Assembly (NCBI RefSeq): GCF_001025155.1
Contig: NZ_AP012322.1
Coordinates: 620,001 to 684,000, forward strand
From: Bifidobacterium angulatum DSM 20098 = JCM 7096
Lineage (GTDB): Bacteria; Actinomycetota; Actinomycetes; Actinomycetales; Bifidobacteriaceae
Direction: 5' to 3'
DNA: 64,000 bases
Below, piece after piece: positions 17,882 through 26,616 of this stretch. The position numbers and the translations under genes were made by a program. The stretch's first letter is position 1; every line of letters starts with the position of its first letter. The notes beneath the pieces are model-generated. The model searched no databases and had not been told where the DNA came from. It worked only from the letters and a program-made list of their open reading frames with translations.

Positions 17882-18817
17882 ATGGCAGATACACGCAAGA
17901 AGAAGACAGGTTCGAAGACGGGTGCGGCACGCGGCAGGGGATCGGCGCCGAAGGGACGCAAACGCAGAAAAAGGGTCACGCTGACACAGCGCTGGAAAAG
18001 AGCGGGTTTCGCCAAACGCTTCAGAATCGTCTCCATCGGCACGGTCGTAGTGGTCGTGGTGGTGGCACTGGTGACGGGGCTTGTCCACTTCCTGCGCTGG
18101 TACAACGATCTGCAAGTCGCCGAGGCGCGTCAGCTGGAACTGTCGCAGCAATACAACTTCGATCCCGGCAACATCATCTCGGACGGCCAGTTCTTCAACG
18201 GCAACGCCATGAGCGAGGCCGAAATCCAAGCCTTCCTGGAATCCAAGGGCGGGGCCATCGCCTCGATGCGGTTCGACACGCAGACGCAGAAGGCCGACGA
18301 TCTGTGCGGCAAGTACCAGGGGGCGGCGAAGGAAAGCGCAGCCGCGATCATCGAGAAATCGGGGCGTGCCTGCAAGGTGAGTCAGAAGGTGCTGCTTACC
18401 GTACTGCAGAAGGAACAGCATCTTGTCACCGCCACCGATCCGAGCGATTTCCAGCTCAAATCGGCCATGGGATTAAGCTGCCCCGACGACGACAGCTGCG
18501 ATCCGCAATACGCCGGGTTCTTCAAACAGGTGTTCGGCGCGGCGAAACGGTACCAGTATTACGTCAAGCATGAGGACGACTACGGATACCAGTCGGGAAA
18601 GCTCACTCCGATTCTCTACAATCCGAACAAGGCATGCGGGACCTCGGATGTCTACATCCGTAACAAGGCGACGGCGCTGCTGTACATCTACACGCCGTAT
18701 CAGCCCAATAAGGCGGCGCTCGAGGCCGGTGACGGCGAGGGCGACGAATGCTCCAGCTACGGCAACCGCAATTTCTCGAATATCTACAGCTATTGGTTCG
18801 GCAATCCGCGCAACTGA
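17882..18817 (+). CDS. Membrane-anchored exported protein, function unknown
   Basis: A 311-residue protein. The first 45 residues are very basic (KKKTGSKTGAARGRG, KGRKRRKRVTL), then one membrane segment (IVSIGTVVVVVVVALVTGL) places the rest outside. The external domain has NAMSEAEIQAFLESKGG, SQKVLLTVLQKEQHLV and MGLSCPDDDSCDPQYAGFF, a pattern I know from uncharacterised exported Gram-positive proteins with a lysozyme-like look, and six Cys residues that could form disulfides. It may act on or bind the cell wall, but no catalytic residue can be named with confidence. ATG 17882 is preceded by AAGGTGG; the GTG at 17873 is an alternative. Single gene. Confidence 0.65.
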   Translation: MADTRKKKTGSKTGAARGRGSAPKGRKRRKRVTLTQRWKRAGFAKRFRIVSIGTVVVVVVVALVTGLVHFLRWYNDLQVAEARQLELSQQYNFDPGNIISDGQFFNGNAMSEAEIQAFLESKGGAIASMRFDTQTQKADDLCGKYQGAAKESAAAIIEKSGRACKVSQKVLLTVLQKEQHLVTATDPSDFQLKSAMGLSCPDDDSCDPQYAGFFKQVFGAAKRYQYYVKHEDDYGYQSGKLTPILYNPNKACGTSDVYIRNKATALLYIYTPYQPNKAALEAGDGEGDECSSYGNRNFSNIYSYWFGNPRN

Positions 18818-18855
18818 TATGCCGGTACGGAGAATCGCACGTGTCGGCAAAAGTA

Positions 18856-18893
18856 AATGGCCCGTCTCCCCACAGTAGGGGAGACGGGCCATT
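18856..18893. terminator. Bidirectional terminator between convergent genes
   Basis: A perfect 16-bp stem (AATGGCCCGTCTCCCC and its complement) with a 6-nt loop. Reading leftward it is followed by TTTACTTTT, so it best serves the minus-strand dehydrogenase gene; it can also stop the gene ending at 18817. Confidence 0.85.
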
Positions 18894-18913
18894 GCCGTGC
18901 GATAGATGCCGTG

Positions 18914-20113
18914 TCAGCTGATCACGCGCATGCGGATGGTGCCTTCGATGGAGCGCAGGGCCTCAAGCGTCTCGCGGTTCGGGCGCTGTGCCACGTCGGT
19001 GACCACATAGCCGAGTTCGCCCTCGGTGCCCAGAGCCTGTGCGGCGATATTGATGTTCTCCTCGCCGAGCACATGGTTCACGCGGGCCAGCACGCCGGGC
19101 AGATTCGAATGCAGGTGGGCGATGCGCGCCACGCCGCGGTTCTCGCTCAGATTGATCTGAGGCATATTCACCGATAGGGACGTGGAACCCTTCTCCCAGT
19201 AGTCTTCGAGCCGCTGCGAAACGAAGTGGCCGATGGACTCCTGCGCCTCCAGCGTGGAACCGCCGATATGCGGGGTCAGGATCATGTTGTCTTCGTCGGC
19301 CAGGGCGGTTTCGAACGGGTCGCCGGTCTTCTTCGGTTCGATGGGGAACACGTCCACGGCGGCGCCGGCGATATGGCCGGAATCCAGATGCTGCTTCAAC
19401 GCGCCCAGATCGGCGACGAAGCCGCGGGACAGGTTCAGGAAGATGGAATCCTGCTTCATATGCGCGAACTGGTCCTCACCGAAGAAACCGGTATTGGACT
19501 TGCGTCCGTCCACGTGAAGCGTCACGATGTCGGACTGTTCCAGCAGCTCGTTCAGGGTCTCGCAACGCTGGGCGTTGCCCAGGGCGAGCTTTTCCTCCAG
19601 ATCGTAGAACATCACGCGCATACCGAGCGCCTCGGCCAGCACCGAAAGCTGCGAGCCGATATTGCCGTAGCCGATGATGCCCAAGGTCTTGCCGCGGACC
19701 TCGTGGGAGCCGTTGGCGGACTTATCCCACATGCCGTGCTTCATATGATGCGTATGTGCCGGAATACGGCGCAGCAGGCAGATGATGTCACCGATGACCA
19801 GCTCCACCACGGAGCGGGTGTTCGAATACGGTGCGTTGAACACGGCGATGCCATGCGTGCCGGCATAGTCGAGATCGACCTGATTGGTGCCGATGCAGAA
19901 GCATCCGATGGCGCTGAGGTTCGGTCGTGCGTCGATGACCTTCCGCGTGACGGTCGTCTTGGATCTCACGCCAAGCAGATCGACGCCATCAAGCGCTTCG
20001 ATGAGCTCATCCTCGCTCAAAGCGCCCTTCATGGTGGTGACGGTGAATCCGTGATCGCGCAGCGACTTGGCTGCGTCGGGATGGATGTTTTCCAATAACA
20101 GTGCTTGAGGCAT
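18914..20113 (-). CDS. serA: D-3-phosphoglycerate dehydrogenase with ACT domain
   Basis: The 399-residue enzyme belongs to the D-2-hydroxyacid dehydrogenases and would oxidise 3-phosphoglycerate in the first step of serine synthesis. The NAD-binding motif is LGIIGYGNIGSQLSVLAEAL; catalytic Arg is in LNLSRGFV, and the Glu/His dyad in the later region ends in ILTPHIGGSTLEAQ. The C-terminus (RIAHLHSNLPGVLARVNHVL onward) is an ACT domain, as in the E. coli-type short SerA, suggesting serine feedback. Start ATG 20113 is preceded by GGTGGGAAG inside the end of the HelD gene region; the gap between them is 10 bp, so they form an operon. Confidence 0.9.
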   Translation of the reverse strand: MPQALLLENIHPDAAKSLRDHGFTVTTMKGALSEDELIEALDGVDLLGVRSKTTVTRKVIDARPNLSAIGCFCIGTNQVDLDYAGTHGIAVFNAPYSNTRSVVELVIGDIICLLRRIPAHTHHMKHGMWDKSANGSHEVRGKTLGIIGYGNIGSQLSVLAEALGMRVMFYDLEEKLALGNAQRCETLNELLEQSDIVTLHVDGRKSNTGFFGEDQFAHMKQDSIFLNLSRGFVADLGALKQHLDSGHIAGAAVDVFPIEPKKTGDPFETALADEDNMILTPHIGGSTLEAQESIGHFVSQRLEDYWEKGSTSLSVNMPQINLSENRGVARIAHLHSNLPGVLARVNHVLGEENINIAAQALGTEGELGYVVTDVAQRPNRETLEALRSIEGTIRMRVIS

Positions 20114-20123
20114 GCTTCCCACC

Positions 20124-22403
20124 TTAGAGTTCGAGTTCCCGTTCGTCCAGCGATGTCCGAACAATGGCCAGACGCTGGGTCGGACGGGTCATGGCCACAT
20201 AAAGGTCGGCCGCCGACACCAGACGACTCGGCGCCTCCTGATCGATGAGCGCCGGTTCAACCACTACAACGGCATCATATTCGAGACCCTTCACCGTTTC
20301 GGTATCGCTTACCATGATCTGGCAATCCCAGGAATCCTGGGCGCGCAGACGGCGGGCCTCCTCCGTGCCAAGCTCATGCTCCAGCCTGGCATATACACGG
20401 TCCTCCAATTGACCCAACAGCTGCTTCGGGCCGATAACGGCCACACGGCCGGTGCCGTCCTGGGCGACGAATTCGCCGGCGAACCGTGCGGTGGTATCGG
20501 CCACGGCGTCGAACAGCGCGTCCCGATCCTGCACGGTGATGCGCCGGACGGAATCCGGAATGCCACGCACGGCGTGCACGGTGGAGATGTACAGACCCTG
20601 CTTGGCAGCGAAATCGGAAGCGAGCTGGGAAACCTCCTGCGGATTGCGATAGTCGATGGTCAGCTCGTTCACATCCCAGTGCCCATGCCCGAACAGACGA
20701 TTCATGGTCTTCGCCCAGGAGCGTGTGCCGCCCAATGCCGATGTCTGCGCGACATCGCCCACGATGGTGAACGAACGAGACGGGCAGCGGCGCATCAGCA
20801 TACGCCAATCCATGGCGGTCAGCTCCTGAGCCTCATCCACCACGATATGTCCGTACGTCCATTCGCGATCGTTGGCCGCACGCTGGGCGGTGTCTTCGGG
20901 GGAGCTGCCGTTGATGTTGTCCAGCAGCATCTGCGAGGTGACGATGCCGTTGCCGATGCCGTTCTGGGCAAGCGTATCCTTGGCGAACTGGATTTCCTCG
21001 TCATGTTTCGCCTCGAGGCGCTTGCGGCGTGCCTCCACCTTCGGGTCCTCGCCCAGCAGCTGCATCGCCTCGTCCAGCAGGGCGATGTCGGAACGGGTCA
21101 GCGGCGCGCCCTTCTCGCGGGTCAGCGCCTTTACCTGCTCGTCGCTGAGCCACGGGGCGTAGCGACGCAGCTTATGCGGCTTGGAGAACATGTCGTCAAG
21201 CATCCATTGCGCGGTCATCGGCAGCCAAGCCAGATTCAACGCCACACGAACCTTGTCGTTCATGCGCAGCAGCGAGACCGTGCGATACAGCTCATCCTGG
21301 TCTGGCGTGTAGTCCAGCTGCTCCTCGTACCGCATGCGCATGGCGGACAGCATGGATTTGACAAAGGTCTCACGCGACTTGTTATGCGGTTGATGAGTGC
21401 GCTTGGCATCGCCGAGCGCCTGCTCGACGTCGGAAGGCAGCATGGGGACGTCGATGCCGTTGATGTGCACGACCGGCAGATTCGCGGGAACGCGCTCGCG
21501 GTCGGCCACCGCGTTGCGAATCGCTGCCACCATACGCCGGTCGCCCTTGATATAGGCGACCTGCGGCGTATCCACGGCGGTGACGACCACGCCGGGAATC
21601 AGATCGGCGATGGTACGGCTCACCACACCCGTCTCGCCAAGCGAAGGCAGTACCTGATCGATGTAATGCAGGAAGGCCGAGCTCGGGCCGACGACAAGCA
21701 CACCGGATCTGGAAAGCGTGCGGCGGTGCGTGTACAGCAGGTATGCGGCGCGATGCAATGCGACGGCGGTCTTACCGGTGCCCGGGCCGCCCTGCACCAC
21801 TACGGCACGATTGAGAGGCGAACGGATGATCGCGTCCTGCTCGCCTTGAATCGTGGCGACGATATCGGTCATCTTGCCGGTACGACGGGAACTGAGCGAA
21901 GCCAGCAAGGCGCCCTCGCCGGTAAGTGTTCCGGAGGTGGAGGCCTCGTCGACGGACTGTGAATGGATGTCCAGCACCTCATCCTCCAACGCCACCACGT
22001 CGCGCAGGTGCAAGGTGATGTGGCGTCGCATCACGATATCGCCATGATGCGACGGCGTTGCCTCATAGAACGGGCGGGCGGCCTCGGCTCGCCAATCGAT
22101 CAGCATGGGTGTGTGCTGTTCGTCGGTCAACCCGATGCGCCCGATGTACAGGCGGTCGTTCTTCGCGTTATCAAGACGCCCGAACACCAGGCGATCCTCC
22201 ACGCCGCGCAGCTGTATGAGACGATCCTCGTACATGGTGGCGAAGGAATCCCGTTCGGTGCGCTGTGTGGGCGAGCCGTGGGAACCGGCCGCCCTGACCA
22301 CATCAAGGCGCTGTTTCGTCTCCGCACGCAATGCGTCCAGACGATTGTAAGCGCGGGTGACCGCGCGCTGTTCTTCCTCAAGTTGCGAGGCATAGGTCGA
22401 CAT
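20124..22403 (-). CDS. HelD-like UvrD/Rep-family ATPase
   Basis: The 759-residue SF1 helicase-like protein has the N-terminal coiled-coil (MSTYASQLEEEQRAVTRAYN) of HelD proteins, which in Gram-positive bacteria bind RNA polymerase and release it from stalled DNA complexes. Walker A is VVQGGPGTGKTAVALHRAAY near residue 210; motif II is in HIVVDEAQELTAMDWRML; motif III is FTIVGDVAQTSALGG; motifs near the C-terminus are ELTIDYRNPQEVSQLA, VKGLEYDAVVVVEP and LYVAMTRPTQRLAI. It lacks the UvrD DNA-repair layout. It is read before serA in one transcript. The choice of HelD over a plain helicase rests on the N-terminal coil and overall length. Confidence 0.85.
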   Translation of the reverse strand: MSTYASQLEEEQRAVTRAYNRLDALRAETKQRLDVVRAAGSHGSPTQRTERDSFATMYEDRLIQLRGVEDRLVFGRLDNAKNDRLYIGRIGLTDEQHTPMLIDWRAEAARPFYEATPSHHGDIVMRRHITLHLRDVVALEDEVLDIHSQSVDEASTSGTLTGEGALLASLSSRRTGKMTDIVATIQGEQDAIIRSPLNRAVVVQGGPGTGKTAVALHRAAYLLYTHRRTLSRSGVLVVGPSSAFLHYIDQVLPSLGETGVVSRTIADLIPGVVVTAVDTPQVAYIKGDRRMVAAIRNAVADRERVPANLPVVHINGIDVPMLPSDVEQALGDAKRTHQPHNKSRETFVKSMLSAMRMRYEEQLDYTPDQDELYRTVSLLRMNDKVRVALNLAWLPMTAQWMLDDMFSKPHKLRRYAPWLSDEQVKALTREKGAPLTRSDIALLDEAMQLLGEDPKVEARRKRLEAKHDEEIQFAKDTLAQNGIGNGIVTSQMLLDNINGSSPEDTAQRAANDREWTYGHIVVDEAQELTAMDWRMLMRRCPSRSFTIVGDVAQTSALGGTRSWAKTMNRLFGHGHWDVNELTIDYRNPQEVSQLASDFAAKQGLYISTVHAVRGIPDSVRRITVQDRDALFDAVADTTARFAGEFVAQDGTGRVAVIGPKQLLGQLEDRVYARLEHELGTEEARRLRAQDSWDCQIMVSDTETVKGLEYDAVVVVEPALIDQEAPSRLVSAADLYVAMTRPTQRLAIVRTSLDERELEL

Positions 22404-22658
22404 CTGTTAGTTTCCGTCCCCTCACGATGCGTGAAAACTCAGACGTTCCAATGTACTCCGCCCCTCGGTCATTTTCACTGCCGGCAAGGCGGGACCACGA
22501 CAGGAACATCGCACGGTGCGCATGCGTCATATGGGGTTTCCTGCATATATATAAGGAATACGTAAGAGATTGGTCGCATACCGGTAACGCCGTCTACGGC
22601 AGGCGGAAACGGCAAGTGTGTCTTTTATGCGTCGAAATGTCCTAAAAGGGCAACACTG

Positions 22659-22693
22659 TGGGGAGGAATGGGGAGAGGTGGGGTAAAGTGGGG
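22659..22693 (+). promoter_or_regulatory. Four TGGGG boxes at 10-bp spacing, MraZ operator
   Basis: TGGGG occurs at 22659, 22669, 22679 and 22689, exactly one helical turn apart, with a degenerate TGCGT at 22699. MraZ of E. coli binds direct TGGGN repeats with 5-nt spacers upstream of its own gene, so this is very likely the autoregulatory operator of the dcw cluster, about 50-85 bp before the mraZ start. Confidence 0.85.
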
Positions 22694-22744
22694 CACAGTG
22701 CGTGAGTGAAACTATCCAATGTCGTTGTCAGGGAGGTGGGCGTA

Positions 22745-23251
22745 GTGGCTGAAGAATCAGTGGAGGCCACTCCGATCGCCCCTATGGCCGGCGAAACGGC
22801 GGCAGGGCTTCCGCCACTGCTGCTGGGTACGTACACTCCGAAAATCGACGCTAAAGGGCGAATGGCCCTGCCGGCGAAAATGCGCTCGCAGTTCGGTAAC
22901 GGCCTGGTCATGGCGCGTGGCCAGGAACATTGCGTGTACCTGCTGCCGGGAATGGAATTTCGCCGTATCGCCATGCAGATTCAACGGACATCGATGGTGA
23001 ACAAGGCCGCACGTGAATATCTGCGCGTGTTCCTATCCGGTGCCAGCGATCAGACGCCGGACAGGCAGGGGCGTGTGCTCGTGCCGCAGATACTGCGCGA
23101 TTATGCCGATCTTGGCGACGACATTGTAGTGATTGGTGTGGGAACGCGCGCTGAAATCTGGAATCGAAGGGCTTGGGAAGAATACTTGGCCAATACGGAA
23201 CAGAACTATGCGGATATTGCCGATGATGTGCTGCCGGAGGTGGAATTCTGA
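22745..23251 (+). CDS. mraZ: Transcriptional regulator MraZ
   Basis: The 168-residue protein has two tandem AbrB-like swapped-hairpin repeats: GTYTPKIDAKGRMALPAKM near residue 30 and DRQGRVLVPQILRDYADL near residue 105. MraZ forms a ring-shaped oligomer that binds repeat boxes before the dcw cluster. It carries about 25 extra residues (AEESVEATPIAPMAGETAAG) before the usual start LLLGTYTP. I chose GTG 22745 because GGGAGG lies 8 nt upstream; translation from 22706 is less likely. The stop overlaps the rsmH start (TGATG). Confidence 0.93.
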   Translation: MAEESVEATPIAPMAGETAAGLPPLLLGTYTPKIDAKGRMALPAKMRSQFGNGLVMARGQEHCVYLLPGMEFRRIAMQIQRTSMVNKAAREYLRVFLSGASDQTPDRQGRVLVPQILRDYADLGDDIVVIGVGTRAEIWNRRAWEEYLANTEQNYADIADDVLPEVEF

Positions 23252-24315
23252 TGACAATGGACAATCGTGACGTTTCCACCATCCATCAGCCGGTGCTGCT
23301 CGAAGACTGCGTTCGTCTGGTCACAGGCGGTCTATCGCGCAAACAGTCGCCGATCATAGTGGATTGCACGTTGGGGCTTGCCGGTCACGCCACCGCTTTC
23401 CTGAAGGCGGCACCGCAGGCGCGTCTGGTCGGCATCGACCGTGACGCCGAGGCTTTGGCGCTCGCCACGGAACGTATGAAAGCCGAAGGGCTTGCCGACA
23501 GGTTCATTCCCGTGCATGCGCCGTTCGACGAGTTCACCCGTGCCCTGGATGATAACGGCATTCACCATGTCGATGCCGCGTTCATGGATTTGGGATTGTC
23601 GAGTCTGCAGATCGACGAGACGGAACGTGGATTCTCCTACTCCCATGACGCTCCGCTGGACATGCGTATGGATGTCAGCCAGGCGTTGACAGCCGAACAG
23701 GTGCTGGCGGAATACGATGAACGGGATTTGGCCCGCATCTTCAAGGTGTATGGCGAGGAACGGTTCGCCCGACCCATCGCCCGTCGCATTGTGGCCCGTC
23801 GCACCCAGGAGGGGCCGCTTACCACGTCCGCCGAACTCAATGAGCTGGTCGATGAGGTGATTCCGAAGGCGCATCGCCCTGCCGGCAACCCGGCCAAGCG
23901 CGTATTCCAGGCGTTGCGCATCGAAGTGAACGGCGAACTCGACAAGCTTGCCGGCACGTTGCCGCAGATCGCGCTGAAACTGAATAAGGGCGGGCGCATC
24001 GTGGTCGAATCGTACCACTCGTTGGAGGATAAAACCGTCAAATCCTTTATGACTCAAGGGCTTACGGCTCGTGTGCCGGCGAATATGCCGATTGTGCCGC
24101 CCGAAGCCATGCCGTTCTTCAAGGAGTTGACCAGGGGCGCGGTCAAGGCCGATGAGCAGGAGATCGCAAGCAATCCGCGTTCGGCTTCCGTACGGTTGCG
24201 TGCCGTGGAACTCACCAGGCCGCTGCCTGAGGATATTCGTCATCAGTTCGTGGAACGGGTCGCGCTGCCAGGCAAGGCGTTGCGTGCCCGTCACGCTCAA
24301 GGGAAGGGCATCTGA
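23251..24315 (+). CDS. rsmH: 16S rRNA (cytosine(1402)-N4)-methyltransferase
   Basis: The 354-residue SAM-dependent enzyme methylates N4 of C1402 in the 16S rRNA decoding centre. Motifs are HQPVLLEDCVRLV at the start, VDCTLGLAGHATAFLKAAP (SAM site; the family usually reads GxGGH, here GLAGH), LVGIDRDAEAL, and FMDLGLSSLQIDETERGFSY, with RVFQALRIEVNGELDKL and RIVVESYHSLEDKTVK later. It overlaps mraZ and is followed after 1 bp by the FtsL gene, so all are one operon. Confidence 0.95.
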   Translation: MTMDNRDVSTIHQPVLLEDCVRLVTGGLSRKQSPIIVDCTLGLAGHATAFLKAAPQARLVGIDRDAEALALATERMKAEGLADRFIPVHAPFDEFTRALDDNGIHHVDAAFMDLGLSSLQIDETERGFSYSHDAPLDMRMDVSQALTAEQVLAEYDERDLARIFKVYGEERFARPIARRIVARRTQEGPLTTSAELNELVDEVIPKAHRPAGNPAKRVFQALRIEVNGELDKLAGTLPQIALKLNKGGRIVVESYHSLEDKTVKSFMTQGLTARVPANMPIVPPEAMPFFKELTRGAVKADEQEIASNPRSASVRLRAVELTRPLPEDIRHQFVERVALPGKALRARHAQGKGI

Positions 24316-24316
24316 G

Positions 24317-24772
24317 ATGGCCGCAGCACGTACGATTCGTTCCTCATCTGCCCCATCCACGAAGAAGGCGTCGCCTGACATCAGACCGGCAGCCCGACCT
24401 GAGCTTCGTGTCGTGCAGGGCGGCAAAAGCTCCGAGCAGGGCGCTGGCGCGAAACGCAGATTCGACCGCATCATCGCATGGGTCGGCAGTCGCAGGGCGC
24501 CAGCCATGCATGTGGTGGTGGCCGTGGTGTTTCTGGCCGCCACATTAGTCGCCGCCTTGTTGCTTCGTACGCAGATGGTGCAGAACTCCTTCGAATCCTC
24601 CAATCTGGAGGTTTCCATCAGTCATCTGACGCAGGACGTGCAGGACGATCAGGCCAAACTGAACCAGCTTCAAGCCTCATTGCCGCAGAAGGCGACCGAT
24701 ATGGGCATGGTTCCCCAGCAGGGGTCGGTATCGATCGATCTGAATGGCTATAAGAAGGGCGGTCAGCAGTAA
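24317..24772 (+). CDS. ftsL: FtsL-like division protein
   Basis: A 151-residue bitopic membrane protein: a basic cytoplasmic N-terminus of about 70 residues, one membrane segment (HVVVAVVFLAATLVAALLL), and an external part with a coiled-coil (SNLEVSISHLTQDVQDDQAK). The size, topology and place between rsmH and ftsI are those of FtsL, which joins FtsB and FtsQ to activate septal wall synthesis. Sequence identity in FtsL families is low, so the call rests mostly on position and topology. Its stop overlaps the ftsI start (TAATG). Confidence 0.8.
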   Translation: MAAARTIRSSSAPSTKKASPDIRPAARPELRVVQGGKSSEQGAGAKRRFDRIIAWVGSRRAPAMHVVVAVVFLAATLVAALLLRTQMVQNSFESSNLEVSISHLTQDVQDDQAKLNQLQASLPQKATDMGMVPQQGSVSIDLNGYKKGGQQ

Positions 24773-26586
24773 TGGCGCATCGTGTTCGCGACTGGTTTCG
24801 TGCTCGTGGCATCGACGCGTTTGCGGCCCGCTGCATAGCGGTCGGCATGATTCTGGTCATCGTGGCGTGCACATGCTTCGGCAAACTCATTCAGGTGCAA
24901 CTGCTCGACGGTCAGGCCACCGCCGAGGCTGCCACGAATTCGCGTACCTCCAAAGTGGTCGTCAGCGCCAAACGCGGCCGTATCCTCGCCTCCAACGGGA
25001 CCGTGCTCGCTCAGAGCGTGGAACGATACAACATCATCGGCGTTCCCGACGCAGCCACTTCGTTCACGCCGGTCGACTGCGGCACCAAACAGGCCAAGGC
25101 TTTAGGGTATTGCCATTCCATCGATGGAAAACCGGTCGGTGTGAGCGGTGCGGCGGCCGTTGCGCGTCTGCTCGCGCCGTTGCTGGACATGGATGCGATG
25201 GAACTGGGAGCCGATCTGAACGGCACCAACCAGTACGTGATTTTGAAAAAGGACGTTACGCCCCAGGTGAAGCGCGCCATCGACAAACTGAACCTCGGCG
25301 GCATCGTCTACGGCGAGTTGAGCAGCCAGCGCGTGTATGCGGAGAACACGTTGATCGGTGCGTTGCTCGGCGGCGTCAACGATGACGGCAGCGGCGCCTC
25401 CGGCCTTGAACTTACGCTGAACAAACAGCTCAGCGGCACCGACGGCTATACCGTGTACCAGCGCGGCAACGGCGGCGAGGTGATCCCCGGAACCGTCAGC
25501 AAGACCAAGGCGGCGCAGGACGGCAGCGACGTGACCCTTACCATCGACTCGGATGTGGACTGGTATGTCAAGAGGGTGCTGGCCGAAGGGGTCGCCTCCA
25601 GCCATGCCAAATGGGGCATTGCGGTGGTCGAGGACGCCCTTACCGGCGAGATTCTCGCCTTGGAGGACAGCGACGCCATCCAGGCGGGGTCCAGCGAGGC
25701 CAAAGCCAGCGCGTCGCGTGCCGTATCCCAGACCTTCGAACCCGGATCGATCGGTAAGGTGCCGGCTCTGGCCGCAATCCTGCAGAACGGTGTGCATAAG
25801 ATCGACGACCATTTCACCGTGCCCTACGAATACACGTCGGAAGGGCAGAAGTTCCATGACGCCATCTACCATCCGGACAAGCGGTGGACATTGGCTGGCA
25901 TTCTGCAGAACTCCTCGAATTCCGGCATGGTCATGGCGGCCGAGAAACTGACCAGCCAGCAGCGCTACGACATGCTCACCAAATTCGGCATAGGCCAGGC
26001 CACGGGGCTGAACCTTCCCGGTGAATCGCGCGGTGTGCTGGGCACGCCGAGCTCGTGGGACGGACGAACCAAAAACACCGTACTGTTCGGGCAGGGGTAC
26101 ACGGTGAACGCGCTTCAGCTCAGCCGAGTCGTCTCCGTCATCGCCAACAAAGGCGTGAACCGGCAGCAGTCGCTGATCAAATCCGTCACCGACAAGAACG
26201 GCAAGCCCGTAGACATGCTGAATCGTTCCGCCGCCAGGGTGCTGGATGAGAAGATCGCGAACCAGGTCAGGAACGCCATGGAATCGGCATTGGAGGAATA
26301 TAAGGGCGTGGCCGGCGTCAACGGGTATCGTGTGGCGGTCAAGTCGGGTACCGCCGAAGTGGTCGGAAGCGACGGCAGCCTCAGCTCGATCATCGCCGAT
26401 TTCGCCGGCATCATTCCCGCCAATGACCCAAGGTTCATCGTCACCGTGGTCATGCAGGATCCGGACGGTTCATACGGCGGCACCACGTCGGGTAAGCTGT
26501 TTGCGAAGATAGGTGAATTCCTTATGCAGAAGTACGATGTGCCGAATTCGCCGGCACGCACCGATGCTATTCCAGTGGAATGGTGA
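24772..26586 (+). CDS. ftsI: Septal peptidoglycan transpeptidase, class B PBP
   Basis: The 604-residue penicillin-binding protein crosslinks peptidoglycan at the septum. It has one N-terminal membrane segment (CIAVGMILVIVACTCFG), the class B pedestal motif RGRILASNGTVLA, and the transpeptidase motifs in order: SxxK as EPGSIGK (near residue 327), SxN as NSSNSGM, and KSG as AVKSGTAEVVG near residue 525. No PASTA repeats are present. It overlaps the FtsL gene by one base, and its partner SEDS polymerase FtsW is encoded at 31698. Confidence 0.95.
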   Translation: MAHRVRDWFRARGIDAFAARCIAVGMILVIVACTCFGKLIQVQLLDGQATAEAATNSRTSKVVVSAKRGRILASNGTVLAQSVERYNIIGVPDAATSFTPVDCGTKQAKALGYCHSIDGKPVGVSGAAAVARLLAPLLDMDAMELGADLNGTNQYVILKKDVTPQVKRAIDKLNLGGIVYGELSSQRVYAENTLIGALLGGVNDDGSGASGLELTLNKQLSGTDGYTVYQRGNGGEVIPGTVSKTKAAQDGSDVTLTIDSDVDWYVKRVLAEGVASSHAKWGIAVVEDALTGEILALEDSDAIQAGSSEAKASASRAVSQTFEPGSIGKVPALAAILQNGVHKIDDHFTVPYEYTSEGQKFHDAIYHPDKRWTLAGILQNSSNSGMVMAAEKLTSQQRYDMLTKFGIGQATGLNLPGESRGVLGTPSSWDGRTKNTVLFGQGYTVNALQLSRVVSVIANKGVNRQQSLIKSVTDKNGKPVDMLNRSAARVLDEKIANQVRNAMESALEEYKGVAGVNGYRVAVKSGTAEVVGSDGSLSSIIADFAGIIPANDPRFIVTVVMQDPDGSYGGTTSGKLFAKIGEFLMQKYDVPNSPARTDAIPVEW

Positions 26587-26616
26587 TGTGCTTGATGAGA
26601 ATCGGAAGGCCAGAAT

